Under the pieces are notes generated by a model. It ran no database searches. It worked only from the letters and a program-made list of their open reading frames with translations, and was not told the DNA's origin. The translations under genes and the position numbers were made by a program. DNA of 64,000 bases from Lojkania enalia (taxonomy: Eukaryota; Ascomycota; Dothideomycetes; Pleosporales), in the NCBI GenBank assembly GCA_010094045.1, contig ML986714.1, positions 1 through 64,000 on the forward strand, read 5' to 3'. Positions 1 to 9,753 of the stretch are shown here, piece after piece. Within the stretch, counting starts at the first letter, position 1; each line of letters opens with the position of its first letter.

Positions 1-712
1 TTTGATAGATGGTTGCGGTAGAGGTTTGTTCTAATGGCTTCCTCGCAGCGCAGTCGAGGCGCTGAGGTGATGGGAAAGTTGCAAATGGAATCCTTATACC
101 ACTTTGTATGATGTCGGGTGTATCACGAGTATCATTGAACAATATAAGACGGGTTGAGAGAGGATTTGTTCACTGTTTAAATGCGCATTTGCGCGAGGTG
201 TTGGTGGGAGGCCTAACGGCTGCTTGCTAAGCCACAGATGGTCCTCTCGCCAGCCGCCTTGCCGTGGTTACCCGGCGAGTTGGTGTTATGCAGGTCCTAG
301 TCTTCATGGCTAGATGCCAACGAATTGAAGATGTCAAGGTGCGGAGGGGACAAAATCGTGATCGTGTTGATTTTAAAGTAATTTGCGATTGGCGGTTTCT
401 TTAGCTAAATGGAATTAATATTATCTGTTTGTTAAAAGAAGCTGTTACATGAATACTTGTTGTGTTCGTTGGTTGCATATTGTATTGATGAGGTTTAATA
501 TTGGAGTATGCCCGTCTAATGACCATAGATTGACTATGAGTGAGTGGGTCTAGTATCATACCCTACATTTAAAAAGACCCACGAGTAGTAAAATAGCGTT
601 GTTCATAGCACTACAATCCAATCAACACATCCAGTTCCTATACAAGATCTCACTATCCACTTACACCACTATGCTCCATTCACCAAGCCCCCATCACCAT
701 GTCTCATCTAGC
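1..712. other. Intergenic, no gene seen
   Basis: No convincing reading frame with protein-like composition is visible on either strand. The stretch is moderately AT-rich and lies downstream of the 3' end of the TMEM205-like gene. It may hold the downstream flank of a gene outside the window. Confidence 0.6.
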
Positions 713-1304
713 CTAAAATCTCTCCCCAAGCAAAACCCCATACCAGCACATTCCCAGGAACCCCACTAAATTCACTAAACTACTAACCCCATGCAAGATC
801 CCAAATCTCTTATTCAGCTCCTGCATCTCGGGACTATGCGGTCCCTTATCATAACTCTTCTTCCCGTCCTTTGTCTCTTGATGCTTCCTGAGCCCCATAA
901 TCTTGGTCGTCTGCGGGCCGACGTATAGCCAGTTGATCAATCCCGTGATTTGCATCGTCGCGATGAGTATGAAGGCTAGGAGATCGGCGGAGGATTGAGA
1001 ATGCTGGTTTGGGAGCAAGGCGCGGAAGCCGGTGGGTGAGGGGTACGTTAGGAACATGAGGATGGGTGTGAGGGATTGTAGGGTGAAGTAGATGGGGAAT
1101 GTGTGTTTCTGGAGGACAGAGAATTGGGGGCGGGGAAGCACGCGGAAGGCGACGATACCGCCGATGAAGGATTGGAAAAGCGTGCTGCCGAGGAGGGTGC
1201 CGTAGCTGCGTTTGGTGTTAGTGGAGAGTTGGATGTGAGGAGGGGTAGACGGACCTTAGAATGTGGTAGGCGGCGGGGTTGGCGAAGGAGGATAGGAACG
1301 ACAT
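713..1304 (-). CDS. TMEM205-like (DUF4149) integral membrane protein
   Basis: Two exons (1304-1255 and 1205-713, intron of 49 nt with AG|GTCCGT donor and CGCAG acceptor) join in frame to give 180 residues. The start is the ATG at 1304, beginning MSFLSSFANPAAYHIL. The protein has about four hydrophobic segments: one across the exon junction with the GTLLGSTLFQSFIGG core, two in the middle, and one near the C-terminus. This layout and the AYHIL/FQSFIGGIVAF pattern fit the TMEM205-like DUF4149 family of small four-helix membrane proteins. The molecular role of the fungal members is not established. It is divergent from the methyltransferase at 1777, sharing about 470 bp of promoter region. The family call is by recognition, not by a search. 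Confidence 0.82.
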
Positions 1305-1776
1305 TGTGTGTCTAGCCTATCGCGAAACTGGAAAGGGAATGAAAGTCTATTAATGGGAACGGCAGTATAGAGATAGATGTTCGAGATGTCGGGTTATGGA
1401 GCTGTTTGCGCTGCGGGAAAACCTGCTGGAGTGGGTAGGGAATGGAGCACTGATTAGTAATAAATTTGCCAATGTTGAATTCACAAGTGAGTGAATGATG
1501 CATTCGAGCACAAAGTCACCCCTAAGAGAAAGAACGGTGGGGTAGTGAGGATGTTGGACGTTGAGGATGCAGGAGCGCACGACCAGTCCAGCCCCTCACC
1601 TTGCGTTGCGCTAACTCTCGCCTTTCCCAAAACCGTATCGGTCTGAACTGCCCTCCAAAACTGATTGGCCTATCAATCCAAGTCAAACTCTAGCTCTAGT
1701 AATTATTCGATCCTCGCCTTTTTTTTTTTCTTTTGTAAATTCCTTTCCTCTAGTGTATATCGTCTTATAGATACCC

Positions 1777-2830
1777 ATGCTCCTCCCCTCTCTAGTAACT
1801 CTCCGCCACCCCCCCGATCACGAGCTTTCTCCCGAAGACATATTCAGTTCCTCACTAGGTAGTATATTCAAAGACGACCTACAAAATCAGCATGGCTCTG
1901 ATTCGGATACTACAATAATATACCGGAACCGGCGTTACGGCGACCTCGAATTCCGCGTCGCAAAAGTAAATGGAGAAGTGGAGCGGATGAAATTTGCGCA
2001 TTATTTGTGGAATGCGGGAATATTGATGGGGGAGTTGGTTGGAGGAAGAGCTAGAGAGAAGGGTGAGGGGAGTGACAGTGGCGATTATATGAGGGAGGAA
2101 GAGAAGGATGAAGGATGGGATGATAGGGAGTGGTGGGTTGATGAGAGAGAAGAGAGGCTTTGGAGCGTGAAAGGAGAAACTGTACTGGAACTTGGGACAG
2201 GTGAGGAAATTCGATAGGTCTTGGGAAGAGATGGACTAATGGAATTTATAGGGGTTGGACTGGCGGGGATTGTAAGCGCATTAAGCGGGGCGACAGAGGT
2301 ACGAATTCATCCGATTGATCTTGATGAGATGAAATAGGCTTACAATGCCTTTTTAGGTTACTATGTCGGATTACCCAGCTGGCAATATTCTCGATGCGAT
2401 TACAGTGAATGTAGCGAAGAATGTGCCGACAGACCTTCGCCAATCTGTGACCGTACAGGACCATAAATGGGGCAACTTAGACACAATCTTCGCGCAAGCA
2501 AACACGCACCGTTTCACTCGCATCCTCGCCGCAGACTGTCTCTGGGAGATGATCGAGCACAATAATCTCGTAAGCTCCATGCTGCATTTCCTATCGCAAT
2601 CCTCCGATGCTCGAGTACTGTGTATAGCCGGATTCCATACCGGCCGCGCGGAGGTTGTTAATTTCTTTGAAGCAACTATTCCTAAAACGGAGCTAGAGAT
2701 TGAAGAGATTTTCGAAATGGATGCGAATGGGAGGCGGCAGCCATGGGTAAAGGAGGATAGCGGGGGCGAGGATATCGGAGAGCGGAAGAAGTGGTTAGTA
2801 GTTGCGAGGCTTCGACGAAAATGCCTGTAA
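1777..2830 (+). CDS. Methyltransf_16-family SAM-dependent methyltransferase
   Basis: Three exons (1777-2200, 2252-2298, 2357-2830) give 314 residues in one frame. The Rossmann motif I, LELGTGVGLAGIV, is built across the first intron, which confirms that splice. A following DCLWEMIEHNNLV segment is typical of the family containing nicotinamide N-methyltransferase-like and lysine methyltransferases (PF10294). The N-terminal EDIFSSSLG and HYLWNAGILMGELV stretches are typical of the Pezizomycotina branch often labelled Nnt1-like. The true substrate is unknown and protein methylation is more likely than nicotinamide methylation (inference). An acidic, low-complexity insert (about residues 90-125) precedes motif I. 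It is convergent with the EFM4-type gene; the two stop codons are only about 80 bp apart. Confidence 0.88.
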
Positions 2831-2911
2831 TAACGTGGGTTGGAGCTGGGTTAAATAATCGCCTCCCGAGGCCCACGCAGCGTAAATGTTATGAGAGAAA
2901 GTATGAGATGA

Positions 2912-3658
2912 TTACGACTTCCTCTTAAAGCAAAGCGTCGCCACGCTCGTCCCAGTCTTTCCCCCAAACGTGAAACTCGGATACTTAGCTTTGTCCTCAT
3001 ACACCAGCTCCCCGCCCTCAACCTCAAACCATCCCCTCAATTCTTCATCTGTCCAATTACAACTCGTGATCAAAAACCTCCCACCCCTCTTCACGAGCCC
3101 CTCCACTTTCTCCCTATACCCCTCACAAACTCTGCGTCCGTGTGAATCCGTCTTTTGACACAGACAAACCGCATCAAAAGTCCCCTTATCCAATACGACA
3201 TCAAAGCCACCCTCGAGCCAGGATCCAGGAGCCTGAGAGAGAATATCCCATTCTTCGAACCGAACATGTGCATATCCCCTGCCTTTCTTCCTCCCAATAT
3301 TCCGCGCTAGCCTCACACTTTGCGCCGAATAATCCACGCCTAGCATCTCCCCCTCCCACCCATCTTCCCTCAGCGCAAATAACAAATGCCCATTTCCCGT
3401 CCCTAGATCAAGGAAGCGAGGAGCCGGCACTCCCCCTTCCTCGTCCGCCTCTTTTGCGAGCTGGCCTTCGTTGGATAGGTTCTCGAGAAAGGATAGCATG
3501 CGCTCTTCAGCGCCGGCGTCGGAGAACCATATCGTGCCTTCGTCATCGGCGTTGGTGGAGAAGTTGGTAATCTCACGCGAGTAGGCTGCGTCCCAGTACG
3601 CCTTTGTGCCGAGCTCGGAGGGGTCGAGGTGTGCGGGGTGTATTGCGTGTTCGGCCAT
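2912..3658 (-). CDS. EFM4: EFM4-type protein-lysine N-methyltransferase
   Basis: An intron-less 248-residue frame starts at the ATG at 3658. It carries the class I methyltransferase motif FLDLGTGNGHLLFAL (about residues 83-97), the acidic end of beta-2 in GVDYSAQSV, and the family marker FDVVLDKGTFDAVCL. The N-terminal LGTKAYWDAAYSRE segment is diagnostic of the EFM4/METTL10 group. In yeast the group methylates a lysine of elongation factor eEF1A in the cytoplasm (family knowledge). The length matches the family. It shares a divergent promoter of about 360 bp with the membrane protein gene starting at 4020. The identity rests on motif pattern; orthology was not tested by search. Confidence 0.9.
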   Translation of the reverse strand: MAEHAIHPAHLDPSELGTKAYWDAAYSREITNFSTNADDEGTIWFSDAGAEERMLSFLENLSNEGQLAKEADEEGGVPAPRFLDLGTGNGHLLFALREDGWEGEMLGVDYSAQSVRLARNIGRKKGRGYAHVRFEEWDILSQAPGSWLEGGFDVVLDKGTFDAVCLCQKTDSHGRRVCEGYREKVEGLVKRGGRFLITSCNWTDEELRGWFEVEGGELVYEDKAKYPSFTFGGKTGTSVATLCFKRKS

Positions 3659-4019
3659 CGGTAAGGGTTCGGGCGGGGAGGATGGACTCGGAATGAACGG
3701 AAGTGATATGCGGTGCGTGGGTGCGGAATGCGCGGGGTGGAGTCGAGCTGGGATGGAATGGAGGGGCAGTAGGGCAAAAGAAAAGTGACAGGGGTGGCGC
3801 GTGTTCCTGGCGCGGCGACGCTAAGGTTAAGGTTAAGCTAAGCGAGTACGAAGAAAGGCAGGGCTAGTGCGTGAATGACGTAGGTCGATCTAGAACGTAA
3901 AACCTTCCAAGACAGCGCTCTGTCGCCGACGTTTCAAGGTTCCCTGCACCACCTTTCTCGATAATTTGATCGTGATTGGCGTTTGAGGAGGAATTCTACG
4001 GTTGAGGGGATATAGGGAA

Positions 4020-4610
4020 ATGGCGGCGGCTTCGATCGTCCCGGCACTTCTATTCCTCGCCCCGGTCTCAGGCTATAGCTTGTTTCTCTCTTACAACATC
4101 ATCATCAGATTACAACACTACGAGTCCCAGAGCGAGAAAGCGGCAGAATGGTCGAAGATGGCGGCAGCGCGATTGCACAAGACGCGGACGACCCAAGCTA
4201 CTGGCGCCATTGCCGTAAGTCGTTTCATATCTCAATCCATTATAATCCAAAAACTGCATATTGATACGGCTGTGTAGATATCGGTGTCACTTTTTACTAG
4301 TGTCGCTCTAGTTTTCCCCTTCTTGCGCTCCATCTGCATGCCCTTGGCTTTGCTCAACACACTGGCGCTCATCTCGTCACGCATTCATTTTGGTGGTTTC
4401 TGGAACGCGCAGAAGCAGACCGAGGTCCCGTTTGTTGAGAAGTTCAACGAGGCGGTTAGGGGCTCGGAACGACTGTGTAATCTGCTCGGCCTGTTAGCAT
4501 GGGGGTGGGGTGTCGCTGCTACTGCTTGGTGGGCGGGGTTGGGATCAGTGACGAGTATGCTGCTAGTTGGGGGAGTAGCAGGGGGAGTGTGGTCGTCGCG
4601 CTGGGTCTAA
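4020..4610 (+). CDS. Small fungal membrane protein of unknown function
   Basis: Two exons (4020-4214 and 4278-4610; intron with GTAAGT donor and TAG acceptor) give 175 residues starting at the ATG at 4020. Three hydrophobic blocks are visible: residues about 4-30, 66-99 and 133-172. A polar linker rich in Lys/Glu (about 34-60) lies between the first two. The middle carries IHFGGFWNAQKQTEVPF. Codon use and intron position in a hydrophobic segment look like a genuine gene. I do not recognise the family. An MAPEG-like or transport-accessory protein is possible but unsupported. Confidence 0.72.
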
Positions 4611-7045
4611 GCAGGGCTTGAACTAGATGGCTATCTCTACGGTACAGTTTGCAGCTAAGCGGTGCTGATGGAAGTTAGTTGCGAAAGACTGAAACGAGCA
4701 CACACTTTATGTTTAACTGTTCTGTCCTACTATCCAACTGCGTGCCTAGCACGCACATCCGATTCCTTATGGCCGATTCCCGATCCTCATCCGCAAAACA
4801 TGAATATCGGATGCGTAGTCTCGCAAGCCGCACATGGTGGACGACGAGCCACCTTTGCCTCATCGCCCCTCCATTTCCCCAATATTCTTTCTTCCTATGT
4901 TTAATGCCAAGCTCTTCTTGCTATCCTATATCCGTTCGGCATCTTCCAGACTCTCTATGTCCCAATTCGTATCACTCACCTTCCCCCTTTTCCCGAGGTC
5001 TACTGGCACCGGATATCTCGTCTGTTCACAGCACGGCTGCAGCGCTCTTCCGTAACGGTGTTCACTCCCTTCGTTCTCGGCATCGCATTCTAGTATGCGC
5101 GCCCAGAACCTAATTGTCGAAGCCCTCGCCTCACAGCACCTCGGCGGACAGTCTCTCAAGCAATGATACTCATCCCTCCATGCCCAGTACGGATACATTC
5201 CCGACCAGGTCAGAGGAGGGTTGTCGATGACCTGCGCCATCCATTTAGAATTGGTCAGGAATTCAGAGCGCCGAGATTGCGGACGAGCACGAGGAGCTCG
5301 TCCTTCTGCTCTAGCGACAGGGCCATAGGACGCGCTCTATGGAAGTAGAAATACGCCTTGCGGTCGCTATTCAGACAATGGTGTTTCTGCCTCCCACGTG
5401 TCCTCATGGGTGGCGCCGAAAAGGACGTCCTCCACGTCCTTGTCGAGTCATGTGCCATGACATCTCGCCGTACATCGTCGTCCTAGGCCTCGAGCCTGCC
5501 GCCTGCTTCCCTCTGTGTCAATGCCCTCGCCCCCTCGACATCTAAATGCGGACACGAAACCCCCTCTCCTTCACCGTCTTTCCCAATCCATGCTCTGCTT
5601 CCTCCCGCCTTACCCTTACCCTACTCTCATACCCCATAGCCACATAATTCCTAACTAGCACAAACTCGCCGTTCCCACGCTCTACCTCCCTTGCCCTTCT
5701 ACCATTTCCTACCTGCCCCCCACCATCCTCTGCACCAACCTCTCCATGTCTCCATGTGCCTCTCTGTACTAGACCCATCTCCCTCCGCATAGCCCCGCGC
5801 GGTCCAGGAGATTCGTACGTGCGCGCAGAGCTTCAGGATGCCTGCACCTCCTTTACACATCCGCATTTCCGGTTCCGTAGTTATTCCTGGATCTGCGGGG
5901 AAGAAGGAAGAAGGGATGTGTGTATGGTTATGTAGGCGGGGCGAGCGGCGGAAGGTGGTGTAGGCGTGTTGGAGAGGGGCGGTAGGAAAGGGGGAGGAGC
6001 TCGGGGGGTTGTGGAGCTTTAGACCGGTGGGCATTTGTGGGTAGGAGTTTTGATGGATTGGTGTTAAGGCTACTAGAGATGCTGCCGTTGCGATATGATG
6101 GGAAGAGGTTTGAGGGTTCGAGATACCTATTTTCTTCGGGCGAGGGTTCTGCATTTAGCCCCCGTAGTTGGTGGATAGAGAGGAGGTTCAGTACGTCCAA
6201 ACCCTTGCCCATCCCGCCTATATAAAATCAGTGATTTTCTTTTGATAAAGAAAAAAAGCCGAATATATCTAGCGCTGTAATTCCCAGCTTTCCTGCTGAA
6301 GCAATCCCCACTATTTCTCCCATTCTCGGCTATATTTGAATACAGTATACCCAATGATTTCTATTAACGATCCGAAACACCCTAGTCATGGGACGCAGGA
6401 TGGAAAGTAGTAGTTGTGCTCCAATAGCGAATATATTTCTACCCAATGATGGGCTTTTTAGGGAAGCCTTCGAAGATTGGGGCCATCGAAGAAGGCTACG
6501 CCGCTCATCGAGAGAAGGCTGGGAATGGGCATAACCAAAACGATGAGTTAGATCATTTCGGTGATAGAGCATGCGGGATTATACATCTAGTACTGCCATA
6601 GCTTACGCTTAGAGGTGCGAATTGGGAGGAATAAGAGCAATTGTGCAATTTCAAACTCTAATACACATTGCAAATTTGTTTCTTTGGATACTGCTCTGCA
6701 GTGTTAGCGCACCATGTTACTTGCCATAGGCGTGCTAATGACAGCGATTACGCACTTTTACCGCTTCGCCGTATGAACGCTTGTGCGGCGTGTTGTCAGA
6801 TGCATATGCACGGCGTTTTGCGAATCTTAGCCTGAGGAATAAGGAAATGATTTTCCTCCCCCAAGCCAAACGAGCGCGACATTCACTCAAAATAATTTGT
6901 TGTTCTTCGTTGCATGGCTTTATTTGTTGCGTAGGCTGGAGCGCACCGCTCTAGGCCGCTCATATATGATATCAACTCGCCACTTGGAAGCGTTTCGGAC
7001 TCTACAGTGGAGGGCAGGCATTTTGTCTTCGGTCATGTACGATCT
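4611..7045. other. Gene-poor stretch with broken coding traces
   Basis: No intact gene could be built here. The minus strand between about 6154 and 4926 has protein-like fragments in different frames (listed separately). From 6210 to 7045 I see only short frames of low-complexity or unnatural composition. Confidence 0.5.
4926..6154 (-). pseudogene. Possible degenerate gene of unknown family
   Basis: Four protein-like stretches follow each other on the minus strand but in different frames: 6154-5790 (a Pro/Ser-rich part ending near AGILKLCAHVRISWTARGY), 5790-5542 (with EFVLVRNYVAMGYESRVR), 5458-5255 (with AYFYFHRARPMALSLEQKDE) and 5275-4926 (with SEFLTNSKWMAQVIDNPP). Simple GT-AG introns did not restore one continuous frame, and stops lie at the joints. 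The composition is more protein-like than random frames nearby. I read this as an eroded gene or one with a structure I could not resolve. The family is not recognised. Confidence 0.3.
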
Positions 7046-7570
7046 TCACCGAAGGAACATGTGACTCCACGAATAGCGGGTACATGCGCCGGTGCTGGAC
7101 AATGAGCCCGGACGAGGTTTCAGCGGCACTTCCGAAACCTTCGCGATGCTGCCATGATGCAGCGGTAGAACTAACACTTGGATGACTAAGAAAGTAGTGC
7201 CATTCAAATGCAGGCCTGCAAAGCTGTTTGGGGATACTCTATAGCTTATTGATTTCGCGGTTTCGATCACTTCATCATTGCGAGATATGGCGGAAGCAGC
7301 GGGAACGAGAGAGAGAGGTCGATCAGGGTTGACAATCCAAGGACGGAACCAAATGAACGTGGCGATGCCAAGCTGCAGGGCAACGTAGATTATGCCAAGG
7401 CCATTGAAGCGAATCGACGGAGAGCGAAGACATTGGCTAATGGGCAGCAAAAAAGAAACGGAGAACCAACCGAGGAGGAATAAAGTGACTATACGAAGCG
7501 AATTACCTTGTGATCCAGCGACGGCAGATGTCCATTGCCAAGTTCGTGCGACAGACGGAGCGTAAGATGA
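7046..7570 (-). pseudogene. Possible remnant of a fungal multi-pass membrane protein
   Basis: A minus-strand frame runs from about 7570 to a stop at 7046 without a clear ATG. It contains two hydrophobic segments (around IVTLFLLGWFSVSFLLPI and IYVALQLGIATFIWF), then a NPDRPLSLVPAASAISRNDE segment. A Pro-Leu-Ser-x-Ala-x-x-Ala-Ser pattern after a membrane helix recalls large fungal transmembrane proteins of unknown function (DUF3433-like), but the similarity is weak and from memory. Upstream exons could not be defined, so it is either a fragment or an incompletely modelled gene. Confidence 0.3.
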
Positions 7571-9753
7571 GGCTTTGATAGAGGCGGATGGTTTGCCCTA
7601 GTTACTAGCAATCTCACCACTTGGGGTTGGCGTCAGTAGCCCAATGGCCGATCACCTTGATAGTCGAGCACGTCGAGGGTCGAGAGGCCATTGAGCAGTA
7701 GTTCGAATGCGCTGAAACGGGAGTGCTGCAGAATATGGAAAGGGAAAAGGAGCCTAACAAAGGGTTACCTGCCTCGTCTGTCCGGTTGGGGTTTAATTAT
7801 CGGAGTTGGGAGAAAGCCTAGGCGGATGACCACACGTCTATTTTTATGCGGAGGCAGACGCAGACGCAGGAGCACTCAGAAGGGCACTGACAGCGGCGGC
7901 GGGCGCTCGTGTCCAGAATGCATGAGTGCCTCGCTGTTTTGGTGCGCTGGGTAGCACTCAGTCTTGTGCGAGGACGGGGGCAGGCCATTCCGAGGTCATC
8001 AGTGAGAAGTGCGGTCTATTGGGAGCTACCGCTCTCGACCTCATCAGCAGACCGGCGTAGGCTGCATCAAGACGGGCTAGCTCGAGCGGGCAGGCTGCAT
8101 CTGGGCTGCCGTGAGGCGATATCGATACTGGATAGGACCAAAGGAACGAGGGAGGATGATACGCAGGTCGACGTCTGTTTACAGGTGGCGGCCGGCGATG
8201 CTTTTTGGGCAAGCCCAGTAATTCAGACGACGAATCGGGACAGGCGTTGAAACGACGCGCCCAAGATGAAACCTAGGCGCTGAGCAGGAGAGCTCTGCCA
8301 CAGATGCGAGACGGGCCACCAGCGCGCGGCCAGCAGCAGAGCGCTTGATGGGCGGCGCATAGGGATGGGCAACTATGTGTGCCAGACGCGGGCAACGGGT
8401 GGTTGTGGTGGGACGGGATCATTATTGGAGAGGCGGAAGGGAGTTTGGGGTGAGGTAAAAGAATTGGGCGAGTTGGTGCACGCTATGGAGAGGGGGGGGG
8501 GGGGCCATGGATGGGCCCGTGGCTGATTTGCGGAAAGAGAATGGAGAGGGATTAGAAGAAGAATACATAATGCCAGGGCAGCGGGCAGGGCACTGCGCCA
8601 GTGGGAACCCTGGCCAACACCGCGCCGCTGCTGCTGGTACATTTAGGTACTGGTGGTGCTGGGTGCTGGTTCCCGTGGTGCTGTGTGCGACGCCCTCGGT
8701 CGCGGCGGCCTGGATGTAGTAGCCCCGTCTGCACACTCAATCAAGAGGTTCCGCAACGGGCGCTCTCTGCAATCCGCTGCCACGCTGCTATACTGAACAG
8801 GCATGGAGGAGAATGTGCGCAGGTGGGTGTCGAGGCGACGTTGACGTTTTAAGCTCCTTTGCTGGGTGTGTTGCTGCTGCTGCGCGCCGGGGCAGGGTTG
8901 GCGGCTGTCCCTAGTGGATGGTGGGCGCGGCGGGCGTGGTAGGCACAGGGTGGGACCCTGGTAGGGCGGCGATCCCTGTGCTGCCGCTGCCGCCGCCGCT
9001 GGTGCTGCTGGCTTTGCCCTCTACAACGCAGCAGACGCTCTCCACCGCTTTCTTTCCATCCAGCTCACACTTCCTCACTCCCACCCTTCCCCTCCCCCTC
9101 TCCCCAGCGTGCCCTCGACACCTGCCCGCCCGCCACCCGCCTGCCTTGCTTTCTACCTGCAAACGGCACGCTCTCGACTCCACGATCCGCTGTTTCTGCT
9201 ACTCTCCGCCACAGCGCCCGCCGCCCGCCGCCCGTCGTCCTTCGCAGTGCACCAGCAGCAGCACCAACGCTCCGCTCGGGCGGCTTCCGCCTCGTCTATT
9301 CCAGTAGTGCCTCACACGGCGATCCATCCCAGCCCTCCAGCTCGCCTCTGCGTCTCGAGCTCTCTCCCTCTGTCACCTGCTTCTCCGCGTACTGTACTCG
9401 AATGCGCTCTCTGCGCTAACTATCGGTCCGCCTGGGTCTGCCAGTCCAGTCCGGTCCTCCACAGGCGGCTCTGCAACCCCCCCGGTCCCCTTCTCTCGTC
9501 ACAGACAATCACTGCGCCCTGCCGCTGTGGACGGCCTCGCACGACCAGCGACCAGCGACTCGTAACTCTCCTCTTCGTCTACGCCTCCGTCTCCTACCTC
9601 CGCGACGATTCGGCCTTCTGACCATCCCGTCGCTCCTCCCCTAGCGCAACCCTGCATGCTCAAAAGGCTCGTCGTCGCACAACCACGGCCTCTGACCGCC
9701 CCACCCGCACCGCACCCAGCAGCCACGCCGCGGCGTAGGCGGGTGTAGCCACG
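7571..9753. other. Intergenic and long pyrimidine-rich leader upstream of the Med15 gene
   Basis: No gene seen. A G homopolymer lies near 8491-8505. From about 9030 to 9750 the plus strand is strongly C/T-rich, as in promoters and 5' untranslated leaders of highly conserved fungal genes. Several short frames here encode Pro/Ser/Ala-rich peptides that reflect base composition rather than coding. Upstream introns in the leader cannot be excluded. Confidence 0.5.

Noticed and set aside
3823..3842. Telomere-like GGTTAAGGTTAAG repeat
   Set aside because: Only two to three degenerate units inside a promoter between conserved genes; not TTAGGG.
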